NCBI GenBank assembly: GCA_964035545.1
Contig: OZ037766.1
Coordinates: 18,317,581 to 18,381,580, forward strand
Length of the DNA stretch: 64,000 bases
DNA from: Bugula neritina
Lineage: Eukaryota > Bryozoa > Gymnolaemata > Cheilostomatida > Bugulidae
Direction: 5' to 3'
The notes below the pieces were generated by a model that saw only the letters and a list, made by a program, of their open reading frames with translations, searched no databases and had not been told where the DNA came from. Positions 49,981 through 63,900 of this stretch are shown here, piece by piece (position 1 is the stretch's first letter; the number at the start of each line of letters is the position of its first letter). The translations under genes were made by a program, and so were the position numbers.

Positions 49981-52243
49981 ACAGTGCATTTTCAGATTTT
50001 TCACTATACTTCAGTGAGTTTTAGTGTCTTTCAGTATGTTGCAGTATTTTTCGGTATCTTGCAACTTATTTCAATGTGTTGCAATGTATTTCAATATGTT
50101 ACAGTGTATTTCAGTATGTTGCAATATGTTGCAGTGTATTTCAGTATGTTACAGTGTATTTCAGTAGTTTTCAGTATCTTGCAGTATATTTCAGTATGTT
50201 GCAGTATATTTCAGTGGGTTACAGTATATTCCAGTATCTTCCAGTATGTTGCAGTATGTTGCAGTATGTTGCAGTGTATTTCTGTATGTTACAGTGTATT
50301 TCAGTATGTTGCAGTGTATTTCAGTATGTTACAGTGTATTTCAGTATGTTGCAGTATTTTGCCATGCATTTCAGTATGTTACAGTGTATTTCAGTATGTT
50401 GCGGTATATTTCAGTATGTTACAATAAATTTCAGTATGTTACAGTACATTTCCGTAAATTACACTATACTTCAGTGAGTTGTAGTATATTTCAGTATCTT
50501 GCATTATATCTCAGTATGTTCCAGTATATTTCAGTATGTTACAGTATATTTCAGTATGTCACAGTGCATTTCCAGATATTACACTATACTTCAGTGAGTT
50601 TTAGTGTCTTTCAGTATGTTGCAGTATGTTGCAGCGTATATCAGTATGTTACAGTGTATTTCAGTAGGTTTCAGTGTCTTGCAGTATATTTCAGCATGTT
50701 GCAGTATGTTTCATTATGTTGCAGTATGTTGCAATATGTTTCAGTAGTTTGCATAATATTTCAGTAGGTTAGTATATATTTCGGTATGTTGCAGCATATT
50801 TCAATGTGTTGCAGCGTATTTCAATATGTTACAGTGCATTTCAGTATGTTGCAGTATGTTGCAGTATGCTGCAGTATGTTGCAGTGTATTTCTGTATGTT
50901 ACAGTGTATTTCAGTATGTTGCAGTATATTTCAGTATGTTACAGTATATTTCAGTATGTTGCAGTATATTTCAGTGGGTTATAGTATATTTCAGTATGAT
51001 ACAGCGTCTTTCAGTATGTTACAGTGTATTTCAGTATGTTGCAGTATTTTGCAATATGTTTCAGTATGTTACAGTGTATTTCAGTATGTTGCAGTATAAT
51101 TCAGTTGGTTACAATAAATTTCAGTATGTTACAGTACATTTTTGTAAATTACACTATACTTCAGTGAGTTGTAGTATATTTCAGTATCTTGCAGTATATC
51201 TCAGTATGTTACAGTATATTTCAGTATGTTACAGTATATTTCACTGTGTTACAGTAAATTTCAATATGTTACAGTGCATTTGCAGATATTGCACTATACT
51301 TCAGTGAGTTTTAGTGCCTTTCAGTATGTTACAGTGTATTTCAGTATGTTGCAGTATTTTGCAAAATATATCAGTATGTTACAGTGTATTTCAGTATGTT
51401 GCAGTATATTTCAGTATGTTACAATAAATTTCAGCATGTTACAGTGCATTTGCAGATATTACACTATACTTCAGTGAGTTTTAGTGTCTTTCAGTATGTT
51501 GCAGTATATTTCGGTATTTTGCAACATATTTCAATATGTTGCAATGTATTTCAATATGTTACAGTGTATTTCAGTATGTTGCAGTATATTTCAGGATGTT
51601 GCAGTATATTTCAGTATGTTACAGTGTTTTGCAGTATTTTGCAGTATATTTCAGTGTGTTACAGTATATTTCATTATGTTGCAGTATGTTGCAGTATATT
51701 TCAGTAGGTTACCATATATTTCGGTATGTTGCAGGATCTTTCAAAGTGTTGCAGTGTATTTCAATATGTTACAGTGTATTTCAGTATGTTGCAGTATGTT
51801 GCATTATGCTGCAGTGTATTTCTGTATGTTACAGTGTATTTCAGTATGTTGCAGTACATTTCAGTATGTTACAGTATATTTCAGTATGTTGCAGTATATT
51901 TCAGTGGGTTATAGCATATTTCAGTATGATACAGCGTATTTCAGTATGTTACAGTGTACTTCAGTATGTTGCAGTATTTTGCAATATATTTCAGTATGTT
52001 ACAGTGTATTTCAGTATGTTGCAGTATATTTCAGTATGTTACATTAAATTTCAGTATGTTACAGTACATTTCCGTAAGTTACACTATACTTCAGGTAGTT
52101 GTAGCATATTTCAGTATCTTGCAGTATATCTCAGAATGTTACAGCACATTTCATTGTGTTGCAGTGTATTTCAATATGTTACAGTGTATTTCAGTATGTT
52201 GCAGTATGTTGCAGTATGCTGCAGTATGTTGCAGTGTATTTCT
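49981..52243 (+). repeat. Most irregular mosaic stretch of the array
   Basis: Landmark order breaks down here: c near 50,005 directly after a (49,930), then a 50,470, b 50,590, a 51,150, b 51,290, b 51,470 and a 52,090, with no a' block. Many variants are seen only here: TTTGCATAATATTTC and GGTTAGTATATATTTC (50,750-50,775), TTGCAGGATCTTTCAAAG (51,730), ACTTCAGGTAGTTG (52,090), AGTTGGTTACAATAA (51,103). The 10-bp register is still kept throughout. Confidence 0.75.
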
Positions 52244-54292
52244 GTATGTTACAGTGTATTTCAGTAGGTTTCAGTATCTTGCAGTATATTTCAGTATGTT
52301 GCAGTATTTTTCAGTGGGTTACAGTATATTCCAGTATGTTCCAGTATGTTGCAGTATATTTCAGTATGTTGCAGTGTATTTCAGTATGTTACAGTGTATT
52401 TCAGTAGTTTGCAACATATTTCAGTAGGTTACCATATATTTCCGTATGTTGCAGCATATTTCAATGTGTTGCAGTGTATTTCAATATGTTACAGTGTATT
52501 TCAGTATGTTGCAGTGTGTTGCAGTGTATTTCTGTATGTTACAGTGTATTTCAGTATGTTGCAGTATATTTCAGTATGTTACAGTATGTTTCAGTATGTT
52601 GCAGTATATTTCCGTGGGTTATAGTATATTTCAGTATGATACAGCGTATTTCAGTATGTTACAGCGTATTTCAGTATGTTGCAGTATTTTGCAATGCATT
52701 TCAGTATGTTACAGTGTATTTCAGTATGTTGCAGTATATTTCAGTATGTTACAATAAATTTCAGTATGTTACAGTACTTTTCTGTAAATTACACTATACT
52801 TCAGTGAGTTGTAGTATATTTCAGTATCTTGCAGTATATCTCAGTATGTTACAGTATATTTCAGTACGTTACAGTATATTTCAGTGTGTTACAGTATGTT
52901 GCAGTATATTTCAGCAGTTTGCAACATATTTCAGTAGGTCACCATATATTTCGGTATGTTGCAGCATATTTAAATGTGTTGCAGAGTATTTCAATACGTT
53001 ACAGTGTATTTCAGTATGTTGAAGTATATTCCAGTGTGTTGCAAGATATTTCAATGGGTTATAGTATATTTCAGTATGATACAGCGTCTTTCAGTATGTT
53101 ACAGTGTATTTCAGTATGTTGCAGTATTTTGCAATATGTTTCAGTATGTTACAGTGTATTTCAGTATGTTGCAGTATAATTCAGTATGTTACAATAAATT
53201 TCAGTATGTTACAGTACATTTTCGTAAATTACACTATACTTCAGTGAGTTGTAGTATATTTCAGTATCTTGCAGTATATCTCAGTATGTTACAGTATATT
53301 TCAGGATGTTACAGTATATTTCACTGTGTTACAGTAAATTTCAATATATTACAGTGCATTTGCAGATATTACACTATACTTCAGTGAGTTTTAGTGTCTT
53401 TCAGTATGTTACAGTGTATTTCAGTATGTTGCAGTATTTTGCAATATATTTCAGTAGGTTACAGTGTATTTCAGTATGTTGCAGTATAATTCAGTATGTT
53501 ACAATAAATTTCCGTATGTTACAGTACATTTCCGTAAATTACACTATACTTCAGTGAGTTGTAGTATATTTCAGTATCTTGCAGTATCTCTCAGTATGTT
53601 ACAGTATATTTCAGTATGTTACAGTATATTTCAGTGTGTTACAGTAAATTTCAGTATGTTACAGTGCATTTGCAGATATTACACTATACTTCAGTGAGTT
53701 TTAGTGTCTTTCAGTATGTTGCAGTATACTTCAGTATGTCGCAGGATTTTGCAATATATTTCTGTATGTTACAGTGTATTTCAGTACGTTGCCGTATATT
53801 TCAGTATGATACAATAAATTTCAGTGTGTTACAGTACATTTCTGCAAATTACACTATACTTCAGTGAGTTGTAGTATATTTTAGTATCTTGCAGGATATC
53901 TCAGTATGTTACAGTTTATTTCAGTATGTTCCAGTATATTTCAGCGTGTTTCAGTATATTTCAGCATGCCACAGTGCATTTTCAGATTTTTCACTATACT
54001 TCAGTGAGTTTTAGTGTCTTTCAGTATGTTGCAGTATAATTCGGTATCTTGCAACTTATTTCAATGTGTTGCAATGTATTTCAATATGTTACAGTGTATT
54101 TCAGTATGTTGCAGTATGTTGCAGTGTATTTCAGTATGTTACAGTGTATTTCAGTAGGTTTCAGTATCTTGCAGTATATTTCAGTATGTTGCAGTGTATT
54201 TCAGTATGTTCCAGTGTATTTCAGTAGTTTTCAACATATTTCAGTACGTTACCATATATTTCGGTATGTTACAGCATATTTCAATGTGTTGC

Positions 54293-54302
54293 AGTGTTTT
54301 CA
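54293..54302 (+). other. Register slip -1 (CAGTGTTTTCAG type), no. 5
   Basis: Copy in the first d module of large copy B. Confidence 0.9.
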
Positions 54303-56080
54303 GTATGTTGCAGTATATTTCAGTGGGTTATAGTATATTCCAGTATGATACAGTGTATTTCAGTATGTTGCAGTGTTTTTCAATGTGTTACAGTATATTT
54401 CAGTATATTACCGTATATTTAGGTATGTTACAGTTTATTCCGATGTGTTGCAGTGTATTTCAGTATGTTACACTGTATTTCAGTATGTTGCAGTATTTTG
54501 CAATATATTTCAGTATGTTTCAGTTTTTCGCAGTATATTTCAGTGTGTTACAGCGTAATTCAGTATATCACAGTGCATTTTCAGGTATTACACGATACTT
54601 CAGTGAGTTTTAGTGTCGTTCAGTATGTTGCAGTATATTTCAGTATCTTGCAACATATTTCAATGTGTTGCAATGCATTTCAATATGTTACTATGTATTT
54701 CAGTATGTTGCAGTATGTTGCAGTGTATTTCAGTATGTTACAGTGTATTTCAGTAGGTTTCAGTGTCTTGCAGTATATTTCAGCATGTTGCAGTATATTT
54801 CAGGATGTTGCAGTATGTTTCAGTATGTTACAGTATTTTGCAGTATTTTGCAGTATATTTCTGTGTGTTACAGTATATTTCATTATGTTGCAGTATGTTG
54901 CGGTATATTTCAGTAGTTTGCAACATATTTCAGTAGGTTACCATATATTTCGGTATGTTGCAGCATATTTCAATGTGTTGCAGTGTATTTCAATATGTTA
55001 CAGTGTATTTCAGTATGTTGCAGTATGTTGCAGTATGTTGCAGTTTGCTGCAGTATGTTGCAGTGTATTTCTGTATGTTACAGTGTATTTCAGTATGTTG
55101 CAGTATATTTCAGTTTGTTACAGTATATTTCAGTATGTTGCAGTATATTTCAGTGGGTTATGGTATATTTCAGTATGATACAGCGTCTTTCAGTATGTTA
55201 CAGTGTATTTCAGTATGTTGCAGTATTTTGCAATATGTTTCAGTATGTTACAGTGTATTTCAGTATGTTGCAGTATAATTCAGTATGTTACAATAAATTT
55301 CAGTATGTTACAGTACATTTCCGTAAATTACACCATACTTCAGTGAGTTGTAGTATATTTCAGTATCTTGCAGTATATTTCAGTATGTTATAGTATATTT
55401 CAGTATGTTACAGTATATTTCAGTGTGTTACAGTAAATTTCAGTATGTTACAGTGCATTTGCAGATATTACACTATACTTCAGTGAGTTTTAGTGTCTTT
55501 CAGTATGTTGCAGTATATTTCAGTATGTTGCAGTATTTTGCAATATATTTTAGTATGTTACGGTGTATTTCAGTACGTTGCAGTATATTTCAGTATGATA
55601 CAATAAATTTCAGTGTGTTACAGTACATTTCTGCAAATTACACTATACTTCAGTGAGTTGTAGTATATTTCAGTATCTTGCAGCATATCTCAGTATGTTG
55701 CAGTTTATTTCAGTATGTTCCAGTATATTTCAGCGTGTTTCAGTATATTTCAGCATGCCACAGTGCATTTTCAGATTTTTCACTATACTTCAGTGAGTTT
55801 TAGTGTCTTTCAGTATGTTGCAGTATAATTCGGTATCTTGCAACTTATTTCAATGTGTTGCAATGTATTTCAATATGTTACAGTGTATTTCAGTATGTTG
55901 CAGTATGTTGCAGTGTATTTCAGTATGTTACAGTGTATTTCAGTAGGTTTCAGTATCTTGCAGTATATTTCAGTATGTTGCAGTGTATTTCAGTATGTTC
56001 CAGTGTATTTCAGTAGTTTTCAACATATTTCTGTACGTTACCATATATTTCGGTATGTTACAGCATATTTCAATGTGTTG

Positions 56081-56090
56081 CAGTGTTTTC
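56081..56090 (+). other. Register slip -1 (CAGTGTTTTCAG type), no. 6
   Basis: Copy in the second d module of large copy B. Confidence 0.9.
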
Positions 56091-59000
56091 AGTATGTTGC
56101 AGTATATTTCAGTGGGTTATAGTATATTCCAGTATGATACAGTGTATTTCAGTATGTTGCAGTGTTTTTCAATGTGTTACAGTATATTTCAGTATATTAC
56201 CGTATATTTAGGTATGTTACAGTTTATTCCGATGTGTTGCAGTGTATTTCAGGATGTTACACTGTATTTCAGTATGTTGCAGTATTTTGCAATATATTTC
56301 AGTATGTTTCAGTATTTCGCAGTATATTTCAGTGTGTTACAGCGTAATTCAGTATATCACAGTGCATTTTCAGGTATTACACGATACTTCAGTGAGTTTT
56401 AGTGTCGTTCAGTATGTTGCAGTATATTTCAGTATCTTGCAACATATTTCAATGTGTTGCAATGCATTTCAATATGTTACTATGTATTTCAGTATGTTGC
56501 AGTATGTTGCAGTGTATTTCAGTATGTTACAGTGTACTTCAGTAGGTTTCAGTGTCTTGCAGTATATTTCAGCATGTTGCAGTATATTTCAGGATGTTGC
56601 AGTATGTTTCAGTATGTTACAGTATTTTGCAGTATTTTGCAGTATATTTCTGTGTGTTACAGTATATTTCATTATGTTGCAGTATGTTGCGGTATATTTC
56701 AGTAGTTTGCAACATATTTCAGTAGGTTACCATATATTTCGGTATGTTGCAGCATATTTCAATGTGTTGCAGTGTATTTCAATATGTTACAGTGTATTTC
56801 AGTATGTTGCAGTATGTTGCAGTATGTTGCAGTTTGCTGCAGTATGTTGCAGTGTATTTCTGTATGTTACAGTGTATTTCAGTATGTTGCAGTATATTTC
56901 AGTTTGTTACAGTATATCTCAGTATGTTGCAGTATATTTCAGTGGGTTATGGTATATTTCAGTATGATACAGCGTCTTTCAGTATGTTACAGTGTATTTC
57001 AGTATGTTGCAGTATTTTGCAATATGTTTCAGTATGTTACAGTGTATTTCAGTATTTTGCAGTATAATTCAGTATGTTACAATAAATTTCAGTATGTTAC
57101 AGTACATTTCCGTAAATTACACTATACTTCCGTGAGTTGTAGTATATTTCAGTATCTTGCAGTATATATCAGTATGTTACAGTATATTTCTGTATGTTAC
57201 AGTATATTTCAGTGTGTTACAGTAAATTTCAGTATGTTACAGTGCATTTGCAGATATTACACTATACTTCAGTGAGTTTTAGTGTCTTTCAGTATGTTGC
57301 AGTATATTTCAGTATGTTGCAGTATTTTGCAATATATTTTAGTATGTTACGGTGTATTTCAGTACGTTGCAGTATATTTCAGTATGATACAATAAATTTC
57401 AGTGTGTTACAGTACATTTTTGCAAATTACGCTATACTTCAGTGAGTTGTAGTATATTTCAGTATCTTGCAGTATATCTCAGTATGTTACAGTTTATTTC
57501 AGTATGTTCCAGTATATTTCAGCGTGTTTCAGTATATTTCAGTATGCCACAGTGCACTTTCAGATTTTTCACTATACTTCAGTGAGTTTTAGTGTCTTTC
57601 AGTATGTTGCAGTATATTTCGGTATCTTGCAACTTATTTCAATGTGTTGCATTGTATTTCAATATGTTACAGTGTATTTCAGTATGTTGCAGTATGTTGC
57701 AGTGTACTTCAGTATGTTACAGTGTATTTCAGTAGGTTTCAGTATCTTGCAGTATATTTCAGTATGTTGCAGTCTATTTCAGTGGGTTACAGTATATTCC
57801 AGTATGTTCCAGTATGTTGCAGTATATTTTAGTATGTTACAGTGTATTTCTGTAGTTTGCAACATATTTCAGTAGGTTACCATATATTTCGGTATGTTGC
57901 AGCATATTTCAATGTGTTGCAGCGTATTTCAATATGTTACAGTGTATTTCAGTATGTTGCAGTATGTTGCAGTGTATTTCTGTATGTTACAGTGTATTTC
58001 AGTATGTTGCAGTATATTTCAGTATGTTACAGTATGTTTCAGTATGTTGCAGTATATTTCCGTGGGTTATAGTATATTTCAGTATGATACAGCGTATTTC
58101 AGTATGTTACAGTGTATTTCAGTATGTTGCAGTATATTTCAGTATGTTACAATAAATTTCAGTATGTTACAGTACATTTCCGTAAATTACACTATACTTC
58201 AGTGAGTTGTAGTATATTTCAGTATGTTGCAGTATATCTCAGTATGTTACAGTATATTTCAGTATGTTACAGTATATTTCAGTGTGTTACAGTAAATTTC
58301 AGTATGTTACAGTGCATTTGCAGATATTACACTATACTTCAGTGAGTTTTAGTGTCTTTCAGTATGTTGCAGTATATTTCAGTATGTTGCAGTATTTTGC
58401 AATATATTTTAGTATGTTACGGTGTATTTCAGTACGTTGCAGTATATTTCAGTATGATACAATAAATTTCAGTGTGTTACAGTACATTTCTGCAAATTAC
58501 ACTATACTTCAGTGAGTTGTAGTATATTTCAGTATCTTGCAGTATATCTCAGTATGTTACAGTTTATTTCAGTATGTTCCAGTATATTTCAGCGTCTTTC
58601 AGTATATTTCAGTATGCCACAGTGCATTTTCAGATTTTTCACTATACTTCAGTGAGTTTTAGTGTCTTTCAGTATGTTGCAGTATATTTCAGTATCTTGC
58701 AACATATTTCAATGTGTTGCAATGCATTTCAATATGTTACAATGTATTTCAGTATGTTGCAGTATGTTGCAGTGTATTTCAGTATGTTACAGTGTATTTC
58801 AGTAGGTTTCAGTGTCTTGCAGTATATTTCAGCATGTTGCAGTATATTTCAGGATGTTGCAGTATGTTTCAGTATGTTACAGTATTTTGCCGTATTTTGC
58901 AGTTTATTTCAGTATGTTCCAGTATATTTCAGCGTTTTTCAGTATATTTCAGTATACCACAGTGCATTTTCAGATTTTTCACTATACTTCAGTGAGTTTT

Positions 59001-60998
59001 AGTGTCGGTCAGTATGTTGCAGTATATTTCAGTATCTTGCAACATATTTCAATGTGTTGCAATGCATTTCAATATGTTACAATGTATTTCAGTATGTTGC
59101 AGTATGTTGCAGTGTATTTCAGTATGTTACAGTGTATTTCAGTAGGTTTCAGTGTCTTGCAGTATATTTCAACATGTTGCAGTTTATTTCAGGATGTTGC
59201 AGTATGTTTCAGTATGTTACAGTATTTTGCCGTATTTTGCCGTATATTTCAGTGTGTTACAGTATATTTCATTATGTTGCAGTATGTTGCAGTATATTTC
59301 AATAATTTGCAACATATTTCAGTAGGTTACCATATATTTCGGTATGTTGCAGCATATTTCAATGTGTTGCAGTGTATTTCAGTATGTTGCAGTATGTTGC
59401 AGTATGCTGCAGTATGTTGCAGTGTATTTCTGTATGTTACAGTGTATTTCAGTATGTTGCAGTATATTTCAGTTTGTTACAGTATATTTCAGTATGTTGC
59501 AGTATGTTTCAGTGGGTTATAGTATATTTCAGTATGATACAGCGTCTTTCAGTATGTTACAGTGTATTTCAGTATGTTGCAGTATTTTGCAATATGTTTC
59601 AGTATGTTACAGTGTATTTCAGTATGTTGCAGTATAATTCAGTATGTTACAATAAATTTCAGTATGCTCCAGTACATTTCCGTAAATTACACTATACTTC
59701 AGTGAGTTGTAGTATATTTCAGTATCTTGCAGTATATCTCAGTATGTTACAGTATATTTCAGTATGTTACAGTATATTTCAGTGTGTTACAGTAAATGTC
59801 AGTATGTTACAGTGCATTTGCAGATATTACACTATACTTCAGTGAGTTTTAGTGTCTTTCAGTATGTTGCAGTATATTTCAGTATGTTGCAGTATTTTGC
59901 AACATATTTTAGTATGTTACGGTGTATTTCAGTACGTTGCGGTATATTTCAGTATGATACAATAAATTTCAGTGTGTTACAGTACATTTTTGCAAATTAC
60001 ACTATACTTCAGTGAGTTGTAGTATATTTCAGTATCTTGCAGTATATCTCAGTATGTTACAGTTTATTTCAGTATGTTCCAGTATATTTCAGCGTGTTTC
60101 AGTATATTTCAGTATGCCACAGTGCATTTTCAGATTTTTCACTATACTTCAGTGAGTTTTAGTGTCTTTCAGGATGTTGCAGTATATTTCGGTATCTTGC
60201 AACTTATTTCAATGTGTTGCATTGTATTTCAATATGTTACAGTGTATTTCAGTATGTTGCAGTATGTTGCAGTGTACTTCAGTATGTTACAGTGTATTTC
60301 AGTAGGTTTCAGTATCTTGCAGTATATTTCAGTATGTTGCAGTATTTTTCAGTGGGTTACAGTATATTCCAGCATGTTCCAGTATGTTGCAGTATATTTC
60401 AGTATGTTGCAGTGTATTTCAGTATGTTACAGTGTATTTCAGTAGTTTGCAACATATTTCAGTAGGTTACCATATATTTCCGTATGTTGCAGCATATTTC
60501 AATGTGTTCCAGTGTATTTCAATATGTTACAGTGTGTTTCAGTATGTTGCAGTATGTTGCAGTGTATTTCTGTACGTTACAGTGTATTTCAGTATGTTGC
60601 AGTATATTTCAGTATGTTACAGTATGTTTCAGTATGTTACAGTGCATTTGCAGATATTACACTATACTTCAGTGAGTTTTAGTGTCTTTCAGTATGTTGC
60701 AGTATATTTCAGTATGTTGCAGTATTTTGCAATATATTTTAGTATGTTACGGTGTATTTCAGTACGTTGCAGTATGTTTCAGTATGATACAATAAGTTTC
60801 AGTGTGTTACAGTACATTTCTGCAAATTACACTATACTTCAGTGAGTTGTAGTATATTTCAGTATCTGGCAGTATATCTCAGTATGTTACAGTTTATTTC
60901 AGTATGTTCCAGTATATTTCAGCGTCTTTCAGTATATTTCAGTATGCCACAGTGCATTTTCAGATTTTTCACTATACTTCAGTGAGTTTTAGTGTCTT

Positions 60999-63900
60999 TC
61001 AGTATGTTGCAGTGTATTTCAGTATGTTACAGTGTATTTCAGTAGTTTGCAACATATTTCAGTAGGTTACCATATATTTCCGTATGTTGCAGCATATTTC
61101 AATGTGTTGCAGTGTATTTCAATATGTTACAGTGTATTTCAGTATGTTGCAGTGTGTTGCAGTGTATTTCTGTATGTTACAGTGTATTTCAGTATGTTGC
61201 AGTATATTTCAGTATGTTACAGTATGTTTCAGTATGTTGCAGTATATTTCCGTGGGTTATAGTATATTTCAGTATGATACAGCGTATTTCAGTATGTTAC
61301 AGCGTATTTCAGTATGTTGCAGTATTTTGCAATGCATTTCAGTATGTTACAGTGTATTTCAGTATGTTGCAGTATATTTCAGTATGTTACAATAAATTTC
61401 AGTATGTTACAGTACTTTTCTGTAAATTACACTATACTTCAGTGAGTTGTAGTATATTTCAGTATCTTGCAGTATATCTCAGTATGTTACAGTATATTTC
61501 AGTACGTTACAGTATATTTCAGTGTGTTACAGTATGTTGCAGTATATTTCAGCAGTTTGCAACATATTTCAGTAGGTCACCATATATTTCGGTATGTTGC
61601 AGCATATTTAAATGTGTTGCAGAGTATTTCAATACGTTACAGTGTATTTCAGTATGTTGAAGTATATTCCAGTGTGTTGCAAGATATTTCAATGGGTTAT
61701 AGTATATTTCAGTATGATACAGCGTCTTTCAGTATGTTACAGTGTATTTCAGTATGTTGCAGTATTTTGCAATATGTTTCAGTATGTTACAGTGTATTTC
61801 AGTATGTTGCAGTATAATTCAGTATGTTACAATAAATTTCAGTATGTTACAGTACATTTTCGTAAATTACACTATACTTCAGTGAGTTGTAGTATATTTC
61901 AGTATCTTGCAGTATATCTCAGTATGTTACAGTATATTTCAGGATGTTACAGTATATTTCACTGTGTTACAGTAAATTTCAATATATTACAGTGCATTTG
62001 CAGATATTACACTATACTTCAGTGAGTTTTAGTGTCTTTCAGTATGTTACAGTGTATTTCAGTATGTTGCAGTATTTTGCAATATATTTCAGTAGGTTAC
62101 AGTGTATTTCAGTATGTTGCAGTATAATTCAGTATGTTACAATAAATTTCCGTATGTTACAGTACATTTCCGTAAATTACACTATACTTCAGTGAGTTGT
62201 AGTATATTTCAGTATCTTGCAGTATCTCTCAGTATGTTACAGTATATTTCAGTATGTTACAGTATATTTCAGTGTGTTACAGTAAATTTCAGTATGTTAC
62301 AGTGCATTTGCAGATATTACACTATACTTCAGTGAGTTTTAGTGTCTTTCAGTATGTTGCAGTATACTTCAGTATGTCGCAGGATTTTGCAATATATTTC
62401 TGTATGTTACAGTATATTTCAGTACGTTGCCGTATATTTCAGTATGATACAATAAATTTCAGTGTGTTACAGTACATTTCTGCAAATTACACTATACTTC
62501 AGTGAGTTGTAGTATATTTTAGTATCTTGCAGGATATCTCAGTATGTTACAGTTTATTTCAGTATGTTCCAGTATATTTCAGCGTGTTTCAGTATATTTC
62601 AGCATGCCACAGTGCATTTTCAGATTTTTCACTATACTTCAGTGAGTTTTAGTGTCTTTCAGTATGTTGCAGTATAATTCGGTATCTTGCAACTTATTTC
62701 AATGTGTTGCAATGTATTTCAATATGTTACAGTGTATTTCAGTATGTTGCAGTATGTTGCAGTGTATTTCAGTATGTTACAGTGTATTTCAGTAGGTTTC
62801 AGTATCTTGCAGTATATTTCAGTATGTTGCAGTGTATTTCAGTATGTTCCAGTGTATTTCAGTAGTTTTCAACATATTTCAGTACGTTACCATATATTTC
62901 GGTATGTTACAGCATATTTCAATGTGTTGCAGTGTTTTCAGTATGTTGCAGTATATTTCAGTGGGTTATAGTATATTCCAGTATGATACAGTGTATTTCA
63001 GTATGTTGCAGTGTTTTTCAATGTGTTACAGTATATTTCAGTATATTACCGTATATTTAGGTATGTTACAGTTTATTCCGATGTGTTGCAGTGTATTTCA
63101 GTATGTTACACTGTATTTCAGTATGTTGCAGTATTTTGCAATATATTTCAGTATGTTTCAGTTTTTCGCAGTATATTTCAGTGTGTTACAGCGTAATTCA
63201 GTATATCACAGTGCATTTTCAGGTATTACACGATACTTCAGTGAGTTTTAGTGTCGTTCAGTATGTTGCAGTATATTTCAGTATCTTGCAACATATTTCA
63301 ATGTGTTGCAATGCATTTCAATATGTTACTATGTATTTCAGTATGTTGCAGTATGTTGCAGTGTATTTCAGTATGTTACAGTGTATTTCAGTAGGTTTCA
63401 GTGTCTTGCAGTATATTTCAGCATGTTGCAGTATATTTCAGGATGTTGCAGTATGTTTCAGTATGTTACAGTATTTTGCAGTATTTTGCAGTATATTTCT
63501 GTGTGTTACAGTATATTTCATTATGTTGCAGTATGTTGCGGTATATTTCAGTAGTTTGCAACATATTTCAGTAGGTTACCATATATTTCGGTATGTTGCA
63601 GCATATTTCAATGTGTTGCAGTGTATTTCAATATGTTACAGTGTATTTCAGTATGTTGCAGTATGTTGCAGTATGTTGCAGTTTGCTGCAGTATGTTGCA
63701 GTGTATTTCTGTATGTTACAGTGTATTTCAGTATGTTGCAGTATATTTCAGTTTGTTACAGTATATTTCAGTATGTTGCAGTATATTTCAGTGGGTTATG
63801 GTATATTTCAGTATGATACAGCGTCTTTCAGTATGTTACAGTGTATTTCAGTATGTTGCAGTATTTTGCAATATGTTTCAGTATGTTACAGTGTATTTCA

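Larger units (their letters stand above)
52244..61013 (+). repeat. Large HOR copy B (about 8.77 kb)
   Basis: This is the partner of copy A at +17,098. From 52,361 to 60,998 it is also the first full unit of an 8,638-bp tandem duplication whose second unit is copy C. Slips at 54,294 and 56,081 match 37,198 and 38,988 of copy A. The 1,789-bp tandem pair, cassettes and landmark variants inside are the same as in copy A. The left junction lies after TGTATTTCTG at 52,243. Confidence 0.9.
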
